Below, piece after piece: positions 42,757-50,704 of a DNA stretch of 59,305 nucleotides. Below the pieces are notes generated by a model. The model had not been told where the DNA came from and searched no databases. It was given only the letters and a program-made list of their open reading frames with translations. Origin of the DNA: a bacterium (GTDB lineage Bacteria > 4484-113 > JAFGCY01); the NCBI GenBank assembly GCA_016932385.1, contig JAFGCY010000095.1, positions 1 through 59,305 on the forward strand. The letters are read 5' to 3'. Every line of letters starts with the position of its first letter. Within the stretch, counting starts at the first letter, position 1. Both the position numbers and the translations under genes were made by a program.

Positions 42757-43235
42757 TTGTCCTTCCTCCAGTTAGTTAACCTTCCAAGGCCACTAGATTC
42801 TCAAGTAAGCACCTAAGGCAGTATTACTTTTTCACGACCCATAAAACGACCGCCGGTAATATTTAACCTTGCAATCTTGCTTTCACTGCCACCCAGTGCT
42901 TCATCTAGTTTCTTTCAGCCAATTTATCTTGCGAAATTCTTTCCCAGGTAATGCTAAGCAAGTATAACGACCGGGGGGGAAAAAGTCAAGAGCAATCTAT
43001 GACATTCCTGGACGCCAAGGAGCAGAATTGGAGCATGGTGGCTGTGATCCTGCATTAAACCAACCTAATTGTGGCACTGATTAACAGCGAACCGGCAATA
43101 TTGGTTCCTTGTATTACTCCGAGAGTAAAGCGCCATTGGTGGTCGAGCTGAGAATTTGGGGCGTTACCACAACATGAGACCTGAGAAGCACGTGTTTGCT
43201 AGATTGCTGACGGACTCCGGATTCCAGGCTTCGTA
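42757..43235. other. AT-rich gap, nothing recognised
   Basis: This is about 480 bases of non-coding, AT-rich DNA between the lipoprotein gene and a small repeat element. A run of G (about 42973-42979) and several short open frames are present. I see no RNA gene, terminator with T-run or promoter that I would defend. Confidence 0.5.
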
Positions 43236-43365
43236 CTGGTTATTGCAGGTACGTGCCACCTGCCGCCATGGATGCGAGCGAGGCGCCCGCGCTCCCAAGA
43301 TATGCCGGCAGGATGCCGTCGCTCCGCCGGGCGGATGCGATGTCCGCCCTACCAGCAATAACCAG
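43236..43365. repeat. 130-bp element with terminal inverted repeats, carries repeat copy B
   Basis: CTGGTTATTGCAGG (43236-43249) and CCAGCAATAACCAG (43352-43365) are inverted repeats with 13/14 identity. Inside lie repeat copy B (43271-43309, 34/39 match to 40901-40939) and the hairpin GGCGGA-TGCGATG-TCCGCC (43332-43350) followed by CCTACC, resembling the element downstream of ffh. No target-site duplication is evident. Translated, the minus strand gives LGSAGASLAS, a signature common in dispersed repeats. Confidence 0.5.
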
Positions 43366-43387
43366 CAGGATTTCGGCGTCCAGGCAC

Positions 43388-43430
43388 TTGACGTGAATCA
43401 GATTCACGTTACAATGTGAACGACGTTCAC
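43388..43430 (+). promoter_or_regulatory. TetR promoter with two matching operators
   Basis: The promoter is TTGACG (43388-43393), a 16-bp spacer, and TACAAT (43410-43415). The spacer is filled by ACGTGAATC-A-GATTCACGT (43391-43409). Directly after the -10 is GTGAACG-A-CGTTCAC (43416-43430). Both share the 15-bp form GTGAA-N5-TTCAC, and their centres are 23 bp apart, about two helical turns. TetR-family repressors often bind such pairs. The leader to the TetR ATG is about 160 bases. Confidence 0.75.
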
Positions 43431-43583
43431 TTGTGGGATGATGAACCGCTGGGAACATGCAAGCAACAGCGGCGCGCGATCGAAGGGTGAAGGTGGTTTG
43501 AGGCCGCCGGCGGGTGTGTGATGAACGCACCGGTGGAAGGGCGATAACCGGCGCGCCGGGGCCGGTGAACTGACTGAAGCAAT

Positions 43584-44216
43584 ATGGCCAGGAAGACGAC
43601 AGCGGAGCGGCGGCGGCAGGTCTCCCAGATCGTACTGGGGATCATCGCCGAGCAGGGCATTGAAGGCGTAAGCATGGAGGCCGTCGCGCGCGCGGCGGGG
43701 ATCGTGCCCTCGGCGCTCTACCGCCATTACGCCGGCAAGGACGAGATGATCCTGGCGGCGCTGAATTCGTTCATCGACGAGCTGGAGACGCGGATGCGCG
43801 CGCTAGGCCCGCGGCCGGCGGCGGAGGTATTGGCGGGGATGCTGGCGGTGCAGGCGGAGATCATGCCGCTGCAGCTGGCGATCCCGCAGATCCTGTTCAG
43901 CCCGGCCAGCAAGGACCAGCGCGAGCTGCATCGCCAGGCGGTTAAGAACCTGCAGGACCGGATCCTCGGCGGGATCGCCGAAGTGGTCCAGCGCGGCCAG
44001 GCGGAAGGGCAGTTTTCCCCAGACATCGATCCGCTGGCGGCCGCGCATTTGTTCATGGGGCTGTTGGTCATCGTCACCCTGCGCTGGTATGTCGTCGGCG
44101 CTGCGTACGATGCGGCCGCGATGAAAAAGGAAGGTTGGCGGATTTTGGAGCTGGCACTGGGCTCGGCGAAGAGCCGGAGTGGCGCCGGCCGTAAAGGCAG
44201 GCGAAGGAAGGAATAA
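43584..44216 (+). CDS. TetR/AcrR-family repressor
   Basis: This 210-residue protein has the N-terminal helix-turn-helix GIEGVSMEAVARAAGIVPSALYRHYAGKDEMI (about 24-56, given here as one continuous motif of the family in shortened form: GVSMEAVARAAG and PSALYRHYAGKDEM). The C-terminal ligand-binding domain is helical. It is first in a five-gene export operon and has paired palindromes at its promoter, so it probably represses the whole operon until a ligand binds. The counterpart in E. coli is CecR. It is followed 1 base later by the HlyD gene. No strong ribosome site is visible. Confidence 0.88.
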   Translation: MARKTTAERRRQVSQIVLGIIAEQGIEGVSMEAVARAAGIVPSALYRHYAGKDEMILAALNSFIDELETRMRALGPRPAAEVLAGMLAVQAEIMPLQLAIPQILFSPASKDQRELHRQAVKNLQDRILGGIAEVVQRGQAEGQFSPDIDPLAAAHLFMGLLVIVTLRWYVVGAAYDAAAMKKEGWRILELALGSAKSRSGAGRKGRRRKE

Positions 44217-44217
44217 G

Positions 44218-45408
44218 ATGGCACACAAGGCGCGGATCGCAATCGTGTTGGTGATCGTAATCGCGGCGGTCGTGGTGACCGCGGTGATGGTCGCCGGCCG
44301 GCGCGCGGAAGCCGGACCGATCCGGTTGTCAGGCAACATCGAGGTCACGGATACCGTGCTCAGCTTCAAGCTGCCCGGGCGGATCAGCGAGCGGCTGGTG
44401 GAGGAAGGCGAGCTCGTCAGCGCCGGCCAGCTGGTGGCGCGGCTGGAGTCCACCGACCAAGAAATCCTGGTGGCCCAGGCCGAGGCCAACGTGGCGCTGG
44501 CCGAAGCGGTGCTGGCGGAGCTGGAGGCGGGCAGCCGGCCCGAGCAACTAAGCCAGCTGGCGGCGCAGGTGGACCAGGCGCGCGCGGCGCTGAGCCAACT
44601 GGAAAACGGCAGCCGCGAGCAGGACATCGCCGCCGCCGGGGCCGAGGTCGACCGCAGCTTGGCCGCCGCCGAGCAGGCCGGCGTGCAATTAGACCTAGCC
44701 GCGGCGGATTACCGGCGCAGCCGGGAGTTGTTCGACCAGGGTGTGATTCCGGCGCAACAGCTCGATGCCGCCCAGGCCGCCTATGACGCGGCCCGGCGCG
44801 GGGTGGAAGCAGCCGAGGCGGGAGTAGCCCGGGCGCGCGAAATGTACAGCCTGGCGCTGGAGGGGCCGCGCAGCGAATCCGTCGACCAGGCCCGGGCGGT
44901 GCTGCACCAGGCCCAGGCCGGCTACGCGCTGGCCCAGGCCGGTGCGCGGGTGGAGACGATCGAACAGGCCGAGGCTCAGCTGGCGGCGGCGCGGGCCGGG
45001 CTGGAACAGGCCCGTACGCAGTTGGCCTACACACAACTGCTGGCGCCGTTCGACGGCGTGGTGCTGAGCAAAGGGGCCGAGCCCGGCGAGTACGTCAATC
45101 CCGGCACGGCGATCCTGGCGCTGGGGCAGCTGGACCGGGTCTGGCTGCGCGTCTACGCCGGCGAGACCGAACTGACCGCGATCACGCTCGGCCAGGCGGT
45201 GCAGGTCACGGCGGACGGGCTGGACGGACGCACGCTGCCGGGCCGGATCAGCTATATCGCCAGCCAGGCCGAGTTCACACCCAAGGCCGTGCAGACGCGG
45301 GCCGAGCGCACCAAGCTGGTCTATCTGGTCAAGGTCGAACTGGACAACCCGGACCACCTGCTCAAGCTGGGCATGCCGGCGGACGTAGTCATCACGCGTG
45401 CGGAGTAG
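44218..45408 (+). CDS. HlyD-family periplasmic adaptor (YbhG-like)
   Basis: This 396-residue membrane fusion protein has an N-terminal membrane anchor (about 7-27). Half of a lipoyl/biotin-like domain follows (about 38-75), then a long coiled-coil hairpin rich in Glu, Ala and Gln (about 80-270), the other half of the lipoyl domain with LLAPFDGVVLSKGAEPGEYV (about 280-300), and a beta barrel (about 305-396). The start at 44218 has AGGAA upstream; an in-frame upstream extension overlaps tetR and is not used. It would link the ABC-2 exporter to an outer-membrane channel that is not encoded here. Confidence 0.88.
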   Translation: MAHKARIAIVLVIVIAAVVVTAVMVAGRRAEAGPIRLSGNIEVTDTVLSFKLPGRISERLVEEGELVSAGQLVARLESTDQEILVAQAEANVALAEAVLAELEAGSRPEQLSQLAAQVDQARAALSQLENGSREQDIAAAGAEVDRSLAAAEQAGVQLDLAAADYRRSRELFDQGVIPAQQLDAAQAAYDAARRGVEAAEAGVARAREMYSLALEGPRSESVDQARAVLHQAQAGYALAQAGARVETIEQAEAQLAAARAGLEQARTQLAYTQLLAPFDGVVLSKGAEPGEYVNPGTAILALGQLDRVWLRVYAGETELTAITLGQAVQVTADGLDGRTLPGRISYIASQAEFTPKAVQTRAERTKLVYLVKVELDNPDHLLKLGMPADVVITRAE

Positions 45409-45411
45409 GCG

Positions 45412-47355
45412 ATGGAGACGACGGCCGAGGCGATCCGCGCTGTTGGGCTGACCCGCCGGTTCGGGCCGCTGACGGCGGTCGACGGCGTGGAGATCCGCGT
45501 GCGGCCCGGCGAGATCTTCGGCCTGGTCGGCCCCGACGGCGCGGGCAAGACTACGACACTCAGGATAATCTCCAGCATCCTGCCGGCGACGGGCGGGACG
45601 GCGACCGTGGCGGGGTTCGATACCGAGACGCAGTCCGACCAGGTCAAGGACAATATCGCCTACATGAGCCAGCGCTTTGGCCTCTACACCGACCTGACCG
45701 TCGAGGAGAATATCAATTTCTACGCCGACCTGTACGGCGTTACCGGCACCGAGCGCGACCGGCGGCTGGAGCGGCTGCTGGACTTCAGCTACATGCGGCC
45801 GTTCCGCACGCGCCTGGCCGGCCAGCTCTCCGGCGGGATGAAGCAGAAGCTGCAGCTGATCTGCGCGCTGATCCACACGCCGCGCGTGCTGCTCTTGGAC
45901 GAGCCGACCAACGGGGTGGACCCGGTCAGCCGCCGCGACTTCTGGCGGATCCTCTATGAACTTTTAGCCGAGGACGTGGCGATCCTGGTCACAACGGCCT
46001 ACATGGACGAGGCCGAGCGCTGCAACCGGATCGGCCTGTTGGACCACGGACGCTTGCTGGCCTGTGGCACCCCGGCGGAAGTGAAGCAGTTGATGCGGGG
46101 CAGCCTGCTGGCGGTGCGCAGCCAACAGGCGCGCGAGATCGCTCGGTTGTTCAAGCGTGAACTGGACTGCGACAGTGTGGGGCTGTTCGGCGACACGGTG
46201 CATGTGGCCTGCGCCGATTTCGCCAAACTGAAAGCGACGGCGCTGGCGCTGATGGAAAAAACAGGATTGCCGTATACGGAAGCCAAGCAGATCCCGCCCT
46301 CACTGGAGGACGTGTTCGTCAGCGTGCTCGGCGCTGACCAGGCGGAAGGCCAGCCGGGCGTCACGCCGGCTGCGGCGGTGACAATCCAGGAAAATCATAA
46401 TAAACACAGCGGACCGGCCGTGAGCGTGGAAAACCTGACGCGCCGGTTCGGCAGTTTCACCGCCGTGGACCGGATCAGCTTCGAGGTGCCCGCCGGACAG
46501 ATCTTCGGTTTTCTGGGACCGAACGGGGCGGGCAAGAGCACGGCGATCCGGATGCTTTGCGGCCTACTCAAGCCGACCGCGGGTCGCGGCACGGTGACCG
46601 GGCTGGACGTGACCCGGCAGCCCGAGCAGATCAAGCGGCGGATCGGCTATATGAGCCAGCGCTTCTCGCTGTTTGAGGACCTGACCGTCGAGGAGAACCT
46701 GAACTTCTACGGCGGCATCTACGGCCTGGTCGGCCGCCGGCTGGCGTCCCGCAAGGACTGGGCGCTCGGCATGGCCGGCTTGACCGCGCACCGGCAGAGC
46801 CTGCCGGCGGTGCTGAGCGGGGGCTGGCGGCAACGCCTCGCACTGGCCTGCGCCGTGCTGCACGAGCCGCCGGTTGTCTTCCTGGACGAGCCGACCAGCG
46901 GCGTCGATCCGGTCAGCCGCCGCCAGTTCTGGGACCTGATCTACGCAATGGCCGAGGGCGGGGTGACCGTGTTCGTAACCACGCACTACATGGAGGAAGC
47001 GGAGTACTGCGACCGGCTGGCGTTGATCTACCGCGGCCAGCTGGTGGCCGTCGGCACGCCGCTGGAGTTGAAAACGCAACAGATGCACGAGCGGATCCTG
47101 GCGGTCGACTGCCCGTCGCCGCACCTGGCGCTCAATCCCCTGGCGGAACTGCCGCCGGTGCAGAGCGTGGCGCTGTTCGGCGCCGGGCTGCATTGCGTGG
47201 TCACCGATGAAACCCAGGCGATACCGGCGATTCGGACGGAGCTTGAGCGGCTGGGATTGCCCGCCGCGCGCGTCGAGCGGATCATGCCGGGCATGGAGGA
47301 TGTCTTCGTCTCGCTGATCGAGCAGGCCGACCGCGAGGAGGCCGCCGGTGCTTAA
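45412..47355 (+). CDS. Double ABC transporter ATPase (YbhF-like)
   Basis: This 647-residue protein contains two nucleotide-binding domains in one chain. The first (about 8-310) has Walker A GPDGAGKTT, signature LSGGMKQKL and Walker B LLLDEPTNGVDP. The second (about 340-640) has Walker A GPNGAGKST, signature LSGGWRQRL and Walker B VFLDEPTSGVDP. H-loop histidine is present only in the second (FVTTHYMEE); the first reads LVTTAYMDE with Ala. Such fused ATPases work with two ABC-2 permeases. It overlaps the next gene by 8 bases. Confidence 0.92.
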   Translation: METTAEAIRAVGLTRRFGPLTAVDGVEIRVRPGEIFGLVGPDGAGKTTTLRIISSILPATGGTATVAGFDTETQSDQVKDNIAYMSQRFGLYTDLTVEENINFYADLYGVTGTERDRRLERLLDFSYMRPFRTRLAGQLSGGMKQKLQLICALIHTPRVLLLDEPTNGVDPVSRRDFWRILYELLAEDVAILVTTAYMDEAERCNRIGLLDHGRLLACGTPAEVKQLMRGSLLAVRSQQAREIARLFKRELDCDSVGLFGDTVHVACADFAKLKATALALMEKTGLPYTEAKQIPPSLEDVFVSVLGADQAEGQPGVTPAAAVTIQENHNKHSGPAVSVENLTRRFGSFTAVDRISFEVPAGQIFGFLGPNGAGKSTAIRMLCGLLKPTAGRGTVTGLDVTRQPEQIKRRIGYMSQRFSLFEDLTVEENLNFYGGIYGLVGRRLASRKDWALGMAGLTAHRQSLPAVLSGGWRQRLALACAVLHEPPVVFLDEPTSGVDPVSRRQFWDLIYAMAEGGVTVFVTTHYMEEAEYCDRLALIYRGQLVAVGTPLELKTQQMHERILAVDCPSPHLALNPLAELPPVQSVALFGAGLHCVVTDETQAIPAIRTELERLGLPAARVERIMPGMEDVFVSLIEQADREEAAGA

Positions 47356-48484
47356 CCGCAAGCGGCTGGCCGCCGTCGCCCGCAAGGAAGCGCTGCACAT
47401 CCTGCGTGACTGGCGCAGCCTGGCGCTGGCGATCGCGATTCCGGTAATGCTGATCCTGTTGTTCGGCTACGCGCTGAACCTGGACATCGACAAAGTGCCG
47501 ACCGTGGTCTGGGACCAGTCGCACACGCCCGCCAGCCGCGAGCTGCTCGCGCTGTACGACGGCTCGCCGTACTTCACGCTGGTCGGTCGTGCGACGAGTT
47601 ACGACGAGGTGCAGTACAGCCTCGACAGCGGCCATGCGATGGTGGCAATCATTATCCCCAGTGATTTCGCCCGCCGCGTGGACAGCAATCAGACCGCCCA
47701 GCTGCAGGTGCTCGGCGACGGCAGCGACGCCAACACCGGGCGGCTGGTGCTGGGTTATGCCCAAGCGGTAGGGATGCTCTACAACCGCAAGCTGACCGCC
47801 GCGCGGCTGGATGCCGCCGGCCGGAGCGCTACGGCGGTGCCGGTTGCGATGGAGCAACGGGCTTGGTTCAACGCCGACCTGCGCAGTACGAACAACATCA
47901 TCCCCGGGCTGATCGCGGTGGTGATGATGGTGATCGCCGCGCTGTTGACCAGCGGGACGATCGCCAAGGAGTGGGAACTGGGCACGATGGAGCAGCTGAT
48001 CAGCACGCCGGTGCGCGGGCCCGAGCTAATCATCGGCAAGCTGGTGCCGTACTTCGTGATCGGCCTGTTGGACGTGGTGATCGCCGTGGTGATGGGCCAG
48101 TGGGTGTTCGGCGTGCCGCTGAGGGGCAGCGTAGCGCTTTTATTCGCGCTGGCCAGCGTGTTCCTGGTCGGCGCGCTGAGCATGGGTATCACGATCAGCC
48201 TTGCGCTGAAGAAGCAGACGCTGTCCACGCAGGTGGCGCTGCTGGCCACCTACCTGCCGACGCTGCTGCTGAGCGGATTCGTGTTCTCGATCGCCAATAT
48301 GCCGACGGCGATCCAGGCGCTGACCTATATCGTGCCCGCGCGCTACCTGATCGCGATCCTGCGGGCGGTGTACCTGAAGGGCGTCGGGCTGGAGGTCATC
48401 TGGCTGAACGCGCTGCTGCTCTTGATCTGGGCCGCGTTCATGTTTATCAACGCCAACCGGCGGATGAAGCTGAGGTTGAGCTGA
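47348..48484 (+). CDS. ABC-2 permease (YbhS-like)
   Basis: This 378-residue permease has an N-terminal membrane helix (about 24-42), a large extracytoplasmic domain (about 45-185), and five further helices in the C-terminal half, including WELGTMEQLISTPVRGPELIIGKLVPYFVIGLLD-type sequence (about 215-245). The GTG start has GAGGAG 7 bases upstream. It pairs with the next gene; the two share a common family pattern (LDLDNTPASREL / WDQSHTPASREL). Confidence 0.9.
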   Translation: MLNRKRLAAVARKEALHILRDWRSLALAIAIPVMLILLFGYALNLDIDKVPTVVWDQSHTPASRELLALYDGSPYFTLVGRATSYDEVQYSLDSGHAMVAIIIPSDFARRVDSNQTAQLQVLGDGSDANTGRLVLGYAQAVGMLYNRKLTAARLDAAGRSATAVPVAMEQRAWFNADLRSTNNIIPGLIAVVMMVIAALLTSGTIAKEWELGTMEQLISTPVRGPELIIGKLVPYFVIGLLDVVIAVVMGQWVFGVPLRGSVALLFALASVFLVGALSMGITISLALKKQTLSTQVALLATYLPTLLLSGFVFSIANMPTAIQALTYIVPARYLIAILRAVYLKGVGLEVIWLNALLLLIWAAFMFINANRRMKLRLS

Positions 48485-49584
48485 TGCTGCTGCGCCTGAA
48501 ACAGATGCTGATCAAGGAGTTCCTGCAAGCGCTCCGCGACCCGCGCATGCGCATCGTGATCTTCATCGTGCCGATCGTGCAGATGACGGTGTTCGCCTTC
48601 GCGCTGACCACGGACGTGACGCGGATCAGCACGGCGGTGCTGGACCTGGACAACACGCCCGCCAGCCGCGAGCTGCTGTCCACCTTCACGGCCAGCGGCT
48701 ATTTCGAGATCACCGAGGTGCTGTTGAGCCAGCGGGAGATCGACGCGGTAATGGATGAGGGGCGCGAGCGCGCGCTGATCCACATCCCCGCCGGCTTCGC
48801 CCAGGACCTCGCCGCCGGCACGACGGCCCGGGTCCAGGTGCTGGCCGACGGCACCGACTCCAACTCGGCGTCGATCATCTTCGGCTATGCCACCAACGTG
48901 CTCAACGGTTACATCTTGCGCACGCCGGCCGCCGGCCAGGGCGCGGTCGAGATCGAGACGCGCGCCTGGTACAACCCCAACCTGGAGAGCAAGTACTATT
49001 TCGTGCCGGGCCTGATCGCCGTGATGGTCCTGGTGATCAGCATGATCCTGACCTGCGTAGCGATCGTGCGGGAGAAGGAGATCGGCACGATCGAGCAGGT
49101 GATGGTCACGCCGATCACCAGCCTGGAGTTCATCCTGGGCAAGACGTTCCCCTACGCCGTGATCAGCTACATCGTGATGACGCTGATGCTGGGTATCGCG
49201 ATGCTGGTGTTCGGCATCCGCGTCGAGGGCAGCTGGCTCTTGCTGTACGCGCTGACCGGGATTTACATCGTCGGCAACCTGGGGCTGGCGCTGTTCATCA
49301 GCGTGACGGCCGAGACCCAGCAGCAGGCGGTGTTGACGGTGTTTTTATTCATGATGCCGCTGGTGCTGTTGAGCGGCTTCATGTTCCCGGTGCACAACAT
49401 GCCCGTCGTCGTGCAGTACTTCGATGTGCTAAACCCGATGCGCTGGTTTATCGAGGTGGTCCGCGGGGTGGTGATCAAGGGCGTGGGGGTGGACGTGCTG
49501 TGGCCGGCGATCCTGATGCAGGCAGTCCTGGCGACGGCGTTCATCCTGCTGGCGGCGTCGCGGTTCAAGAAGACGCTGGCCTGA
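48484..49584 (+). CDS. ABC-2 permease (YbhR-like)
   Basis: This 366-residue second permease has an N-terminal helix (about 22-40), an extracytoplasmic domain (about 45-170), and C-terminal helices including EKEIGTIEQVMVTPITSLEFILGK (about 197-220). The ATG at 48484 overlaps the upstream stop (TGATG). A long open extension upstream in this frame is inside the previous gene and is not real. With its partner it forms the membrane channel for a drug-, lipid- or ion-exporting complex; the substrate is unknown. Confidence 0.9.
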   Translation: MLLRLKQMLIKEFLQALRDPRMRIVIFIVPIVQMTVFAFALTTDVTRISTAVLDLDNTPASRELLSTFTASGYFEITEVLLSQREIDAVMDEGRERALIHIPAGFAQDLAAGTTARVQVLADGTDSNSASIIFGYATNVLNGYILRTPAAGQGAVEIETRAWYNPNLESKYYFVPGLIAVMVLVISMILTCVAIVREKEIGTIEQVMVTPITSLEFILGKTFPYAVISYIVMTLMLGIAMLVFGIRVEGSWLLLYALTGIYIVGNLGLALFISVTAETQQQAVLTVFLFMMPLVLLSGFMFPVHNMPVVVQYFDVLNPMRWFIEVVRGVVIKGVGVDVLWPAILMQAVLATAFILLAASRFKKTLA

Positions 49585-49601
49585 TCGGCAGTAACCTGGG
49601 C

Positions 49602-49607
49602 TACAAT
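49602..49607 (+). promoter_or_regulatory. -10 box 7 bases from the start codon (leaderless)
   Basis: TACAAT lies 7 bases before the A of the ATG at 49614, so the transcript should start at the start codon. Confidence 0.55.
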
Positions 49608-49613
49608 CGGGGT

Positions 49614-50159
49614 ATGCGGTTGATTGCTGTTGTGCTGCTTGCGTTGTTATTGCTGAACGGTTGTCCCGGCGGGGGGCGGGCCAGCCACGAACTGCCGGCG
49701 GATTGGCCGATCGCGCAGCTGACGATCGATCCCGCCTGGGAGCTGCATAGAAAGGCGACGGCGATGCACGCGCTGGATCCCGCCAAGTATTCGGACAAGA
49801 CCTGGCTGGTGGCGTTCGACAAGGACCAGGACTGGGCCGGTGTGGTGGCGCACGTGGAGAGTTGCTTAAAGCCGCTGGGGTATCTGCGGATGAAGGAGAA
49901 AGGGCTGAACAACCCGCTGGGACTGGACCTGCCGGAAATGCGGACGTACTATTCGCCGGATTACCTGACCGAAGTTATGCTGACCAACGGGGTGTACTTC
50001 GACGCGCTGATCAACACGGACATCGAATTCGCGCTACAGATCAAAGCGCTGTCGGCGCCACCGGAGCTGATCCAGACCTGTCTGAACGTGAACAAGTCGC
50101 GCCCCGGCACCCATATGGGTGACGAGCTGCTCAAGGGCATCCTGGAGCCGATAAGCTGA
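49614..50159 (+). CDS. Small lipoprotein, first of tandem paralogues
   Basis: This 181-residue lipoprotein has a signal ending in L-L-L-L-N-G-C. After a Gly-rich linker it has LPADWPIAQLTI (about 28-39), shared with LPANWPIPQLTL in the next gene. A second shared point is the VESCLKPLGYL/IESCLASLGYL segment (about 83-93 here). No enzymatic motif. Own leaderless-type promoter. Confidence 0.7.
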   Translation: MRLIAVVLLALLLLNGCPGGGRASHELPADWPIAQLTIDPAWELHRKATAMHALDPAKYSDKTWLVAFDKDQDWAGVVAHVESCLKPLGYLRMKEKGLNNPLGLDLPEMRTYYSPDYLTEVMLTNGVYFDALINTDIEFALQIKALSAPPELIQTCLNVNKSRPGTHMGDELLKGILEPIS

Positions 50160-50180
50160 TTCCTGTCAATTCCGATCCTC

Positions 50181-50186
50181 TATAAT
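50181..50186 (+). promoter_or_regulatory. -10 box 7 bases from the start codon (leaderless)
   Basis: TATAAT is followed by TAAGTC and the ATG at 50193, which has no Shine-Dalgarno. Confidence 0.65.
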
Positions 50187-50192
50187 TAAGTC

Positions 50193-50690
50193 ATGAGTTG
50201 GGGACAAAACCTAATGGCTGCTATTGCGTTTGCCATTGTTTTGGTGGTGGTCGGCTGTCCGGCACGCAACTACACGCTTCCCGCAAACTGGCCGATCCCG
50301 CAGCTGACGCTGCCGGCGGGAGCAAGGCTGATTGATGCGCCGATGGTGGCGGTCGGCAGCCCCAGTTCCGAAAACGGGCAGATGTCGACCGCGGCGATGG
50401 TTCTCGGCGGGACAGCTGAAGCGGGAATCAAACACATTGAGAGCTGCCTGGCGTCGCTGGGCTATCTTGAGCGCGTGGATGTATTCGACTCGGGTGACAC
50501 GCTGCGGGACCGTGAGCGTATTTATATTGCGCCCGATGACATGACCGTGGTTGAAGTGCTAATCAACGAAACAGGCAGCAGGCCGGATCTGGCGATCTGC
50601 ATCCGGCAGTACAGCACGGCGCAGGGCGCTCTGGCGCTGGATGGCAAGAAGTTCAAGTGGGGGCACAGCGAAATCCGGCCGTTGAAATAG
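50193..50690 (+). CDS. Small lipoprotein, second of tandem paralogues
   Basis: This 165-residue lipoprotein has a signal ending in V-V-V-V-G-C. It shares LPxxWPIxQLT and the ESCLxxLGYL motif with the gene upstream, so the two arose by duplication, although the rest has diverged. Function unknown. It ends 14 bases before the convergent phosphatase-superfamily gene. Confidence 0.7.
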   Translation: MSWGQNLMAAIAFAIVLVVVGCPARNYTLPANWPIPQLTLPAGARLIDAPMVAVGSPSSENGQMSTAAMVLGGTAEAGIKHIESCLASLGYLERVDVFDSGDTLRDRERIYIAPDDMTVVEVLINETGSRPDLAICIRQYSTAQGALALDGKKFKWGHSEIRPLK

Positions 50691-50704
50691 CCTAGCCTTA
50701 TCAG

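Noticed and set aside
43404-43727. Minus-strand open frames across the TetR promoter and start
   Set aside because: They cover palindromic operator DNA and the TetR helix-turn-helix region, with no family resemblance.
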